This document shows positions 1 through 7,551 of a stretch of DNA of 20,194 nucleotides, piece after piece. The position numbers were made by a program, and so were the translations under genes. Within the stretch, counting starts at the first letter, position 1, and every line of letters starts with the position of its first letter. The notes beneath the pieces were generated by a model. That model was not told where the DNA came from, searched no databases, and worked only from the letters and a program-made list of their open reading frames with translations. Where the stretch lies: positions 1 through 20,194 of the forward strand of contig CAYFLU010000049.1 of NCBI GenBank assembly GCA_964343975.1. The letters are read 5' to 3'. The stretch is from SCUN01 sp964343975. GTDB lineage: Bacteria > Acidobacteriota > Vicinamibacteria > Vicinamibacterales > SCN-69-37.

Positions 1-908
1 CTGATCCGCTCGGTCACGAGACGATCCACGCCGCGCTCCGCATCGTACCGGGCGACTTTGTGCACGCCCGTGTCGATGACCGCCGTGACGTCCGGCACGG
101 TGATCGTTGTCTCCGCGACGTTCGTCGACAGAATCACGCGCGGGCGCGACGAGGGCTGCAGGGCCGCATCCTGCGCCTCCATCGACAGCCCGCCGTAGAG
201 TGGCAGCACGTCCGCGTCGATCCGCTGTACCGACAACCGGCTCTGCACCGCAGTCATCGCGCGCTGAATCTCGCCGGCGCCAGGCAGGAAGGCGAGCACC
301 GCGCCATCGGCCCCCGACAGCGCTTCAGCCACCACCTGATCGAGCGACTGGCCCGGCGCGTGGCGAACGTCGATCGGAAACGTGCGGCCCGGCACGACAA
401 TCACCGGCGCATCGCCGAGGTACTGCGCCACGCGATCCGCGTCGATCGTGGCCGACATCACCACGAGACGCAGATCATCGCGCGCCATCCACGCCTGCTT
501 GGCGAGCGCGATGCCGACATCGGCATGGATGCTGCGCTCGTGAAATTCATCGATGACCAGCGTGCGGACCGTACTCAGCAGCGGGTCCTGCAGCAACCGG
601 GCGGTGAGCACACCCTCCGTGGCAAAGAGCACGCGTGTATCGTCCGTGCAGCGCCGATCCAGACGCACATGCCAGCCGACTTCCTGCCCGAGCCGCCAGC
701 CTCGCTCTTCGGCGACGCGCGCGGCCATCGCGCGCGCCGCCACCCGCCGCGGCTGCAACACCATCACGGGGCCATCGTCGGCCAGCGCTGGAGGCACTCG
801 TGTGGTCTTGCCGGCACCCGGCGCAGCCGTGACCACGAGCGCGCGATGTCGACGCACCGCCGAGACGATCTCGGGCAAGAGCGCATCGATGGGCAACGGG
901 ATCGGCAC
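1..908 (-). CDS. hrpB: ATP-dependent RNA helicase HrpB, N-terminal part (runs off the left edge)
   Basis: DEAH-family helicase of the HrpB type; 302 residues are visible and the family is about 800 long, so the C-terminal two thirds lie outside the window. Reading the minus strand gives Walker A GAGKTT (residues 31-36), the HrpB-style motif II DEFHER (120-125, Phe in place of Ala of DEAH), motif III SAT (152-154) and motif V STNVAETTIT (261-270). The GTG start at 908 is forced: an in-frame TGA lies two codons upstream, and the following PLPIDALLPEI fits the usual HrpB beginning. A leader of this kind without a clear Shine-Dalgarno sequence is seen in front. The gene is divergent from the NCS1 permease, with only 40 bp between them. 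HrpA is less likely because of the short N-terminus before Walker A and the RYDAERGVDRL stretch at 287-297. The cellular role of HrpB in most bacteria is not well defined. Confidence 0.9.
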   Translation of the reverse strand, partial: MPIPLPIDALLPEIVSAVRRHRALVVTAAPGAGKTTRVPPALADDGPVMVLQPRRVAARAMAARVAEERGWRLGQEVGWHVRLDRRCTDDTRVLFATEGVLTARLLQDPLLSTVRTLVIDEFHERSIHADVGIALAKQAWMARDDLRLVVMSATIDADRVAQYLGDAPVIVVPGRTFPIDVRHAPGQSLDQVVAEALSGADGAVLAFLPGAGEIQRAMTAVQSRLSVQRIDADVLPLYGGLSMEAQDAALQPSSRPRVILSTNVAETTITVPDVTAVIDTGVHKVARYDAERGVDRLVTERI

Positions 909-912
909 ACGT

Positions 913-960
913 CATTCTCGCATCGCCGGCCGCAGGACCTGCACTACGATGGCGAGAATG
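913..960. promoter_or_regulatory. Nested inverted repeat in the hrpB/permease divergent control region
   Basis: CATTCTCGC at 913-921 is the exact reverse complement of GCGAGAATG at 952-960. The pairing continues inward (ATCG 922-925 with CGAT 947-950) if one base at 951 is looped out. A second palindrome, GCAGG-A-CCTGC (932-942), has the same centre, near position 937. The dyad fills the space between the two divergent starts, so it could be a shared operator, or a hairpin in either leader. No protein can be assigned to it. Confidence 0.45.
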
Positions 961-2241
961 CAATCCGTTGAACTTGGCGCAGTGGCCGATCGGGATCAAA
1001 CCCAGCGGCCCGTCGACCTGTTCCTGATCTTCGCCGGCGCGAACATCGTCGCGACGACGCTGCAGATCGGCGCGTGGATCAACGGCCTGCCCGTGCCGAA
1101 CGCCATGGCGATCATCGCGGCCGGCGCCATCGCGGGCGCGTGGCTCGTCGCGGCGTTGACGCCGATCGGTTCGCGACTGCGCGTGCCGTCGATCGTGGCC
1201 ACGCGCGCGGCACTGGGCTATCACGGCGCGCAGATCGTGGCGCTGCTGCTCTTCCTGACCAACTTTGCCTGGATCGCCGACAACAACGTGATCGCCGCCT
1301 CGATCGTCGCGCGGCTGGTCAGCGGCCCGTCCGCGGATCATCTCGCCGCGTGGGCCGTGGTCATCGGCGTGGTCGCGACGGTGACCGTGCTCGGGGGGCC
1401 GAAGGCCGTCGGCTTCGCGGACCGCTTCGCCGTGCCGACGCTGTTTCTGTCGGGGATCGCGATGACGCTGGCCTGTCTCCGCTTGCCGCTGCCGCCCGCC
1501 ACCGCGACATCGGCAACCGTGATGGATCATGTGCGTGCGTTTGATATCCCGTTCGGCTACCAGACAACGTGGCTGTTGATGTTTGCCGACTACTCGCGCT
1601 ACTCGCGGTCGCCGCGCGCCGCGTCGTGGGCGGCGTTTGCCGGCCTCGGCGTCACGGCACTCTGGTTCATCCCGCTGGGCCTGCTCTCGTCGCTCATCGC
1701 GCAGTCGCAGGATCCCGGCGCGATGGTGTTCGGCCTGGGGCTCGGCTGGTGGGGCGGCGCCCTGCTGCTCTTCGGCACGCTCACCACCAACTTCGTGAAC
1801 ATCTATATGTCGGCGCTCGCATTGAAGAGCCTGCGACCGGCCACCTCGGATCGGACGGCAATCTGGCTGATCGGCGGCCTCGGCGCCGCGATGAGCGTGA
1901 TGAACAAGCTGCTCATTGATCAGTTCGCGAACTTCATCGGCATCCTGGCCGGCATTTTCGTGCCGATCGGCGCGATTCTGATCGCGCACTTCGTCCTGCT
2001 CCGTCGCACGCATCAGGCGGCGGATCTCTATCCCGGGACGGACGGCTCCTCACCCGCGGTGGGGCTCTGGTCGGCCGCCGGCATGACGGCCTGGGTGGTC
2101 GGCGCGGCCGTGTTCTACCTGGCGGCGTATCCGCCGAGCCTGCTCGGCATCGCGGCCATTGGCGGCACGGTCCCCAGCTTCGTCATCGCACTGGTGATCT
2201 ATCTGGCAATGACCCGCCCCGCATCGGCCAAGTCGAAGTAA
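949..2241 (+). CDS. NCS1-family nucleobase:cation symporter (CodB/cytosine-permease-like)
   Basis: Inner-membrane permease of about 430 residues, close to CodB-family length, with roughly twelve hydrophobic segments and little outside the membrane. The start of the domain (VDLFLIFAGANIVATTLQIG, residues 22-41) and the NNVIAASIVARLVSG region (about residue 110) are typical of nucleobase:cation symporter-1 proteins that import cytosine, other purines/pyrimidines, allantoin or hydantoins; the substrate cannot be read from sequence alone. Two in-frame ATGs compete. I chose 949 because AGGA (934-937) lies 11 nt ahead, but 958 is equally possible and is preceded by a TACGAT -10-like hexamer (945-950) that would give a leaderless message. 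The open frame further upstream is only antisense to hrpB. The stop is 10 bp before the dihydrouridine synthase, suggesting an operon. Confidence 0.85.
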   Translation: MARMQSVELGAVADRDQTQRPVDLFLIFAGANIVATTLQIGAWINGLPVPNAMAIIAAGAIAGAWLVAALTPIGSRLRVPSIVATRAALGYHGAQIVALLLFLTNFAWIADNNVIAASIVARLVSGPSADHLAAWAVVIGVVATVTVLGGPKAVGFADRFAVPTLFLSGIAMTLACLRLPLPPATATSATVMDHVRAFDIPFGYQTTWLLMFADYSRYSRSPRAASWAAFAGLGVTALWFIPLGLLSSLIAQSQDPGAMVFGLGLGWWGGALLLFGTLTTNFVNIYMSALALKSLRPATSDRTAIWLIGGLGAAMSVMNKLLIDQFANFIGILAGIFVPIGAILIAHFVLLRRTHQAADLYPGTDGSSPAVGLWSAAGMTAWVVGAAVFYLAAYPPSLLGIAAIGGTVPSFVIALVIYLAMTRPASAKSK

Positions 2242-2251
2242 GGTACTGCCC

Positions 2252-3385
2252 GTGAATATCCGTGAGGTTCTGACTGGCGCCGTGGTGATGGGCCCGATGA
2301 CGAAGGGCTCGAATCTGCCCTATCGGCGCCTCTGCGCAAGCCTCGGCGCCAAAGTGCTCGTCTCCGAGATGGTGCTCGCGCGTCGCTTGAAGCAGCGACG
2401 CCGTGGGGAGTACGCCCTCATCCGACGAGCCCCGGACGAACCGGTCTTCGCCGTACAGCTCGCGGGCAATCACCCGGACGAAATGGCCTGGGCCGCGGAA
2501 CTCGTGGAAGCGCGCGGCGCCGACTTCATCGACATCAATTGCGGCTGCCCGATCGACTACTTCACGAGCAAAGGCCTCGGCGCGGCGCTGTCGCGCCAGC
2601 CCAACAAGATCCGTCGCATCGTGGCGGCGATGACGGCCAAGGTCAAGATCCCCGTCACCGTGAAGATCCGGCTCGGCTGGAAGAACGAAGAGCGCAACGC
2701 GCTCGAACAGGCGCAAGCGGCCGTCGACGGTGGCGCGTCGGCGCTCATCGTGCACGGCCGCACACGCGAAGCACGGTACCGCCTGCCGGCCGAGTGGGAC
2801 GCCATCGCGGCCATCGCCGCCGCGGTCTCGATTCCCGTTGTCGGTAACGGCGACATCATGTTCCCGCACGAAATCCAGGAACGCATGGCGACGTCCGGCT
2901 GCGTCGGCGTCATGGTCGCGCGCGGTGCCCTGATCAAGCCGTGGATCTTCCGCGAAGCCACGCACGGGTACTGGGACATCACCGCAGAAGAACGCGTGGC
3001 GATCTATCGCGACTACGTCCGCCTGTCGAAAGAGCATTGGCTGCGTCCCGGGCAGGTCGAACTCGACGAGTATGCGCGCACGCACCTGCGCGAGTTCACG
3101 CGGTGGCACGCAGGGTTCTGGTGTCGGTATGCGCCACAGCGCGCCGATGGCTCGTGGCCCTCGATGCAAGTGCGGGAACCGCAGATGCCGAACCGCTCGC
3201 CGCTCGAGACGCTGCTCGGGCGGGATGACGATGCCGCGCTGGACTACGTGACGGATCAGGTGATTGACGGCGGCGACTTCGCGAACCCGCCGGAACCAAG
3301 CGCGCCCACGTCCACCGACGCACGCGACACGAACCGCCGCGATGGCGAAGCGGCAGCGGCCGTGCAGGATCTCGTCGCCGGATAA
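2252..3385 (+). CDS. tRNA-dihydrouridine synthase, Dus3-like
   Basis: FMN- and NADPH-dependent reduction of uridine to dihydrouridine in tRNA. The TIM-barrel shows the catalytic motif NCGCP (96-100, active cysteine 99), VKIRLG (137-142) with the FMN-binding lysine, HGRTRE (168-173), GNGDI (198-202) and ARGALIKPW (223-231). Unlike bacterial DusA/B/C, it carries features I recall from eukaryotic Dus3: GSNLPYRRLC near the start, NCGCPIDYFTSKGLGAAL, ARGALIKPWIF followed by YWDIT and EER, and FWCRYAP (289-295) in the C-terminal helical domain. It lacks the zinc-finger N-terminus of eukaryotic Dus3. The GTG start has AAGG about 8 nt ahead. The last 35 residues (343-377) are Pro/Ala/Asp-rich and probably disordered. 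It sits 10 bp after the permease and 3 bp before the receptor gene. Which tRNA position it modifies is unknown. Confidence 0.88.
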   Translation: MNIREVLTGAVVMGPMTKGSNLPYRRLCASLGAKVLVSEMVLARRLKQRRRGEYALIRRAPDEPVFAVQLAGNHPDEMAWAAELVEARGADFIDINCGCPIDYFTSKGLGAALSRQPNKIRRIVAAMTAKVKIPVTVKIRLGWKNEERNALEQAQAAVDGGASALIVHGRTREARYRLPAEWDAIAAIAAAVSIPVVGNGDIMFPHEIQERMATSGCVGVMVARGALIKPWIFREATHGYWDITAEERVAIYRDYVRLSKEHWLRPGQVELDEYARTHLREFTRWHAGFWCRYAPQRADGSWPSMQVREPQMPNRSPLETLLGRDDDAALDYVTDQVIDGGDFANPPEPSAPTSTDARDTNRRDGEAAAAVQDLVAG

Positions 3386-3388
3386 CCG

Positions 3389-5632
3389 ATGCTCGCTGCG
3401 CTGTTCTTGGCCGTGTTGTCCCTGCTGCCCCAGCAGAAGGCGCTTGTCCCCGGGCAGTCGACGCTGCAGGGCATCGTGCTCGACGCCACAACACAACAAC
3501 CGATCGCCGGCGCACGGGTGTGGATCGTCGACGTCGGACTCACGGCGATGAGCGGCGCCGACGGCCGGTTCCAGTTCGACTACCTGCCATCCGGCGTCTT
3601 CACGATCACGGTCTCGCAGATCGGCTACATCTTCGTGAAGCGCACCATCGATCTCCCCGAGAAGTCGACGCTCGGCATCGTGATCGCGCTCGCCGAAGGT
3701 CAAGGCACGTACACGGAGAACGTCACGGTGACGGCTGGCCCCGAGCGCCCAACCACGCCCGGTGTCGGCGCGCAGACCGTCATTGGCTCCGGCGGTCTGC
3801 AGAGCTTGCGCAGCGTTGCCACGGATGATCCGCTCCGCGCCGCGCAGGCCCTGCCGGGCGCGACGACGGGCGACGACTTTCGATCCGAGTTCTCCGTGCG
3901 GGGCGCCACCTACCGGCAGATGGGCATCGTGATCGACGACATCGCGACGCCGCTCCTGCTGCACGAGGTGCGCGGCCACGACGACACGGGATCGGTGGCG
4001 ATGATCAACACCGACATCCTCGACTCCGTCGCGCTCACGGCGGGTGCCGAGCCGCAGAAGGACGGGGCCTGGCTCGGCGGCCAGCTGAAGTTCACCATCC
4101 GCGAAGGCTCGCGTGACCGCACGCAGCTGCGGATCGCCGCCAGCGACACAGGCGCCAATGCCGTCGTGGAAGGTCCGCTCGGCGGCAGCCGCCGCGGGTC
4201 GTGGCTGTTTTCGGCGCGCAAGAGCTACGCCGCGTGGCTGATCCGCAAGATCGATCCGGGCTACGGCAGCACCCTCGGGTTCTACGACCTGCAGACCAAA
4301 TGGGTGTACGACCTCACCAGCCGGCAGCAGTTGCAGTTTGTCGCCATCGGCGGGGACGCGGACTACTTCCAGCAGAACACCGGCACGGCCAACGGCCTGC
4401 ACACCGCCAACTCCCGCAGCCTCGTCGGGTCCCTGGTGTGGCGATATCTCCGTCCGACATTTCAGGCCTCGCAACGCGTGTCGGCAGCCTATTCGGACTT
4501 CATCAATCGCGGACTGCTCGGTCAGAACCAGGGTGACGGCCACACGACGTCCGTCATCGCCAGAACAGACGTCACCTGGCTGCCGTCCGAGCGCCTCACC
4601 GCAGAGGCCGGGTTCCAGCGGGAGAAGACACACGACCAGCGTGTGCTCCGCGACTACACGCTGGTGAACAGCTCGACGGTCAAGCTACGGTCCGAGGATC
4701 CGTACGGCGGCGATCGCGTGTTGAGCTCGGCCTATGCGCAGGCCACCGCAAAGACCGGCATCGGCGCCTTCATCGTCGGGGCCCGCGGCCTGACCGACGA
4801 TGCCGGCAAGACGCCGTACGCCGCGTGGTGGGCGCTCGGCGAGTCTCCCGTCGGCACGCGGGTGACGGTGCGTGCCGGGATCAGCCGCGCCGTGCAGTAT
4901 CCGGATCTGTATCACACGTTCTACGCACCCACGCCGCTGGTCCCTGAGCGCGCGATGCACTACGACCTCAGCGCCGACATCAAACTGACCGAGACCGTCA
5001 GTGCGCGCGTGAATGCGTACCGGCGCACAGAAGCCGACATCCTGCGTTCGTACAACCATGAGCCGCGGCTGGTGAACGGCAAGCTCGTCGCCGCGACGAT
5101 TCCGCAGTTCCGGAATTCGCTCACGGGGTTGTCACGCGGGGCGGAGTTCATGCTCCAGCGAAAGGCCCCGACGGGTCTCGTGGGATGGATTTCCTATGGC
5201 TACGGCCGCACCAGCTACACGGACAACCTGACGGCCGAGCGGTTCGACGGCGACTTCGATCAGCGACACACGCTGAATGTGTTCCTCGAAGAACGGCTGT
5301 CCTACCGCACGGCGATCAGCCTCAAAGTGCGGACGGGCAGCAGCCCGCCGATTCCCGGCTACTTCTCCGGAAGCTACGACAACCTGTTTGTCTCGGACAC
5401 ACGCAATCAGGTGCGCCTGCCCCAGTATTTGCGCATCGACGCCCGCGCCAACCGCACGTTCACGTTCAATCAGAAGCGGCTGACGCTGTTCGTCGAAGTG
5501 ATCAACCTGACCGGCCGCGCCAACTGGGGCACCGCCGAAGGTGGCGTGAACACACGAACGTTTGCCGCCACGAATTGGACCGAGAAGTTGATTCCCTGGC
5601 TCCCATCGATCGGGATACTGATCGAGTTCTGA
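3389..5632 (+). CDS. TonB-dependent outer-membrane receptor with carboxypeptidase-regulatory-like domain
   Basis: A 747-residue outer-membrane protein. A short hydrophobic signal sequence (about 1-18) is followed by a beta-sandwich regulatory-like domain (about 24-105, with AGARVWI and SGADGRFQFDYLPSG), a plug domain (about 125-240, with SEFSVRGATYRQMGIVIDDI), and a long beta-barrel rich in alternating aromatic residues that ends in Phe (GILIEF), as outer-membrane barrels do. I see no convincing TonB box. This architecture is common in Acidobacteriota and Bacteroidota and serves energised uptake of bulky or scarce compounds; the ligand cannot be read. The ATG start lies 3 bp after the dihydrouridine synthase stop, so translation is probably coupled. 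Being next to an inner-membrane nucleobase permease raises the possibility of nucleoside or nucleobase uptake, which is inference only. Confidence 0.87.
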   Translation: MLAALFLAVLSLLPQQKALVPGQSTLQGIVLDATTQQPIAGARVWIVDVGLTAMSGADGRFQFDYLPSGVFTITVSQIGYIFVKRTIDLPEKSTLGIVIALAEGQGTYTENVTVTAGPERPTTPGVGAQTVIGSGGLQSLRSVATDDPLRAAQALPGATTGDDFRSEFSVRGATYRQMGIVIDDIATPLLLHEVRGHDDTGSVAMINTDILDSVALTAGAEPQKDGAWLGGQLKFTIREGSRDRTQLRIAASDTGANAVVEGPLGGSRRGSWLFSARKSYAAWLIRKIDPGYGSTLGFYDLQTKWVYDLTSRQQLQFVAIGGDADYFQQNTGTANGLHTANSRSLVGSLVWRYLRPTFQASQRVSAAYSDFINRGLLGQNQGDGHTTSVIARTDVTWLPSERLTAEAGFQREKTHDQRVLRDYTLVNSSTVKLRSEDPYGGDRVLSSAYAQATAKTGIGAFIVGARGLTDDAGKTPYAAWWALGESPVGTRVTVRAGISRAVQYPDLYHTFYAPTPLVPERAMHYDLSADIKLTETVSARVNAYRRTEADILRSYNHEPRLVNGKLVAATIPQFRNSLTGLSRGAEFMLQRKAPTGLVGWISYGYGRTSYTDNLTAERFDGDFDQRHTLNVFLEERLSYRTAISLKVRTGSSPPIPGYFSGSYDNLFVSDTRNQVRLPQYLRIDARANRTFTFNQKRLTLFVEVINLTGRANWGTAEGGVNTRTFAATNWTEKLIPWLPSIGILIEF

Positions 5633-5644
5633 GGTGAGGTCGTG

Positions 5645-6517
5645 ATGAAGACGCTGCTGTTTCCCCTTGCTGTGTGCCTCGTCATGCAGACGACGCCGAG
5701 CTATCAGTCGGACATGGATGCCTTCCGCACGCATCGTGCGGCGGAAATCAGCGGCCCAACAGGATGGGCCGCGCTCGTCGGGCTCCACTGGATTTCACCG
5801 GGCGAAGTCATCGTCGGCAGCGACCCGATCAGCGGCATCCGCCTCACGGGGCCGTCGGCGCCCGGCCGCCTTGGCACGCTCACCGTCACCGGCGACAACG
5901 TGCACCTGCGAATCTCCACCGGGCTCGATGCCTTCGTGAAGGGCAAGCAGGTCTATGAGGTGGATCTGACGCCCGGCGCGCCGGCCGAAGACGGCGTCAA
6001 GATCGGCGGCCTCACGCTTGTGCTGATCCAGCGTGGTGCCCGCAAGGCGCTCCGCGTGTGGGACGCGAAGGCGCCGGCCGTCGTGAACTTCAAGGGGCTG
6101 TCCTGGATGCCCGTCGACACGAAATGGCGGATCGACGCCACGTGGGAGCCGCATCCGGCATCTCAGCCGCGGATGAAGATCCTCAACGTCCTCGGCGAAA
6201 CCGTGCAGATGAAGAACCCGGGCGCCGTCGTGTTCTCCGTGGGCGGCAAGACGTACCGGCTCGAGGCGCTGCTCGAGTCCGACGATGCGAACGAGCTGTT
6301 CTTCATCTTCAAGGACGGCACAAGCGACGTGACCACGTATGGCGCGGGCCGGTATCTCTACACGCCCCTGCCGAAGAACGGCCACGTCGATCTCGACTTC
6401 AACCAGGCGAAGAACCCGCCGTGCGCGTTCACGTCATTTGCGACGTGCCCGCTTCCGCCGGCCGCAAACAAGCTGACGCTCGCGGTGAAGGCCGGCGAGC
6501 TCTACACCAAGCACTGA
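5645..6517 (+). CDS. DUF1684 family protein, exported
   Basis: About 290 residues, the usual length for DUF1684. The N-terminus (MKTLLFPLAVCLVMQTTPS) is a signal sequence with a Cys in the hydrophobic part, but not a clean lipobox. The C-terminal family signature is clear: FKDGTSDVTTYGAGRYLY, then VDLDFNQAKNPPCAFTSFATCPLPP. The molecular function of the family is not established. The ATG at 5645 is preferred over the overlapping GTG at 5642 because GAGG motifs lie at 5631-5639 with workable spacing. It follows the receptor by 12 bp and is the last gene of the + strand run. It ends only 7 bp from the end of the convergent msrA, leaving no room for a separate terminator. Confidence 0.85.
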   Translation: MKTLLFPLAVCLVMQTTPSYQSDMDAFRTHRAAEISGPTGWAALVGLHWISPGEVIVGSDPISGIRLTGPSAPGRLGTLTVTGDNVHLRISTGLDAFVKGKQVYEVDLTPGAPAEDGVKIGGLTLVLIQRGARKALRVWDAKAPAVVNFKGLSWMPVDTKWRIDATWEPHPASQPRMKILNVLGETVQMKNPGAVVFSVGGKTYRLEALLESDDANELFFIFKDGTSDVTTYGAGRYLYTPLPKNGHVDLDFNQAKNPPCAFTSFATCPLPPAANKLTLAVKAGELYTKH

Positions 6518-6524
6518 CGCACGA

Positions 6525-7079
6525 TCAGGCCGAGCACTTCACGCCAGTACCGCCGAGACCGCAGTAGCCATCCGGATTCTTGTGGAGGTACTGCTGGTGG
6601 TATTCCTCGGCGAACCAGAAGCTGGCCACCGACCGGATCTCGGTCGTGATCGCGGGATAGCCGGCCCGCTGCACCTGCTGGTTGTACGCGTCTCGAGACG
6701 CCTCCGCTTCCGCTCGCTGGGTCTCGTCGGAGACGTAAATCGCTGAACGGTACTGGGTGCCGACGTCATTGCCCTGACGATTCCCTTGCGTCGGATCGTG
6801 ATTCTCCCAGAACACCTTCAAGAGGTCACGGAAGGTGATCTTCGCGGGATCGAACACAACCAGCACCACCTCGGCGTGCCCGGTCAGGCCGCTGCACACC
6901 TGCCGATAGGTCGGCTCGGTCGTTTGCCCGCCGGCATAGCCGACCGCGGTTGTAAAGACGCCAGGCAACGTCCAGAACTTTCGCTCGGCGCCCCAGAAGC
7001 AGCCCATGCCGAACACGGCCTTCGCGCTCCCCTCCGGAAACGGTCCGGCGAGCGGTGTGTGGAGCACGGCGTGGTTCAT
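6525..7079 (-). CDS. msrA: Peptide methionine-S-sulfoxide reductase MsrA
   Basis: Reduces the S-epimer of methionine sulfoxide in proteins or free methionine sulfoxide. It is 184 residues long, normal for the family. The catalytic motif GCFWGAE is at 26-32 with nucleophile Cys27. Two recycling cysteines are at Cys173 (GYCGLGGTG) and Cys182 near the C-terminus, as in the Escherichia coli-type enzyme regenerated by thioredoxin. There is no signal peptide, so it is cytoplasmic. The ATG at 7079 is preferred to the adjacent GTG at 7082. The start follows the msrB stop by 8 bp, so msrB-msrA form a two-gene operon covering both sulfoxide epimers. Confidence 0.95.
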   Translation of the reverse strand: MNHAVLHTPLAGPFPEGSAKAVFGMGCFWGAERKFWTLPGVFTTAVGYAGGQTTEPTYRQVCSGLTGHAEVVLVVFDPAKITFRDLLKVFWENHDPTQGNRQGNDVGTQYRSAIYVSDETQRAEAEASRDAYNQQVQRAGYPAITTEIRSVASFWFAEEYHQQYLHKNPDGYCGLGGTGVKCSA

Positions 7080-7087
7080 CACTTCGT

Positions 7088-7489
7088 CTACTTCGGATCG
7101 AATGCCAACGACACGCCGTTGATGCAGTAGCGCAAGCCGGTCGGGTTCGGACCATCGTCAAACACGTGCCCGAGATGCCCGCCACACTGCTTGCAGTGCA
7201 CTTCGGTACGCACCATGAAGTGGCTCGTGTCCGTCTTGGTTTCGACGGCCTGCGGCTCAGCCGGCGCGTAGAAGCTGGGCCATCCCGTGCCGCTGTCGAA
7301 CTTCGTCTCTGACGCAAAGAGTTCAGCGCCGCACCCCGCACAGCGGAACATGCCAGACCGCTTCTCGTTGTTGAGCGGGCTCGTCCCCGCGCGCTCGGTG
7401 CCGTGACACCGCAAGATGCGGTACTGCTCCGGAGTGAGTTCGGCCTGCCACTCCGCGTCCGTCTTCGTTCCCGGCTTCTGTTCGCTCAT
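7088..7489 (-). CDS. msrB: Peptide methionine-R-sulfoxide reductase MsrB
   Basis: Reduces the R-epimer of methionine sulfoxide. It has 133 residues. Four zinc-binding cysteines form the pairs Cys50/Cys53 (CAGC) and Cys99/Cys102 (CKQC). The catalytic cysteine is Cys122 in RYCING, and Cys28 (RCHGTE) is a likely resolving residue. Conserved GTGWPSFY (67-74) and GHLGHVFDDGP are present. The ATG at 7489 has a good GAGGT ribosome binding site just ahead of it. It is first in the msrBA operon and divergent from the acetamidase-like gene. No export signal is seen. Confidence 0.95.
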   Translation of the reverse strand: MSEQKPGTKTDAEWQAELTPEQYRILRCHGTERAGTSPLNNEKRSGMFRCAGCGAELFASETKFDSGTGWPSFYAPAEPQAVETKTDTSHFMVRTEVHCKQCGGHLGHVFDDGPNPTGLRYCINGVSLAFDPK

Positions 7490-7536
7490 GAGACCTCACT
7501 CATTTAGATGCCCCGGTTCCGCCGCAAGGTCCCGGG

Positions 7537-7551
7537 TACACTGTGACCATG
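7537..7551 (+). promoter_or_regulatory. Possible -10 element giving a leaderless acetamidase-like mRNA
   Basis: TACACT at 7537-7542 resembles a -10 hexamer and ends six bases before the ATG at 7549, so transcription would begin at or next to the start codon. No Shine-Dalgarno sequence precedes this ATG. The matching -35 region (about 7514-7520) is poor. The whole msrB/acetamidase divergent spacer is only 59 bp. Confidence 0.3.

Noticed and set aside
553..948. Upstream extension of the permease frame
   Set aside because: It is antisense to hrpB and adds a Ser/Arg/Thr-rich stretch absent from NCS1 proteins; the real start is 949 or 958.
60..971. Plus-strand frame of 303 codons opposite hrpB
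   Set aside because: No family resemblance; the minus strand has all helicase motifs in order.
547..2013. Minus-strand frame of 488 codons opposite the permease
   Set aside because: Low-complexity Arg/Gly/His translation and no domain; the plus strand encodes an obvious membrane permease.
2183..4633. Very long minus-strand open frame (816 codons) opposite the synthase and receptor genes
   Set aside because: It is rich in Arg, His and Asp with no recognisable domain, and both opposite-strand genes are clearly real. It is a GC-driven antisense shadow.
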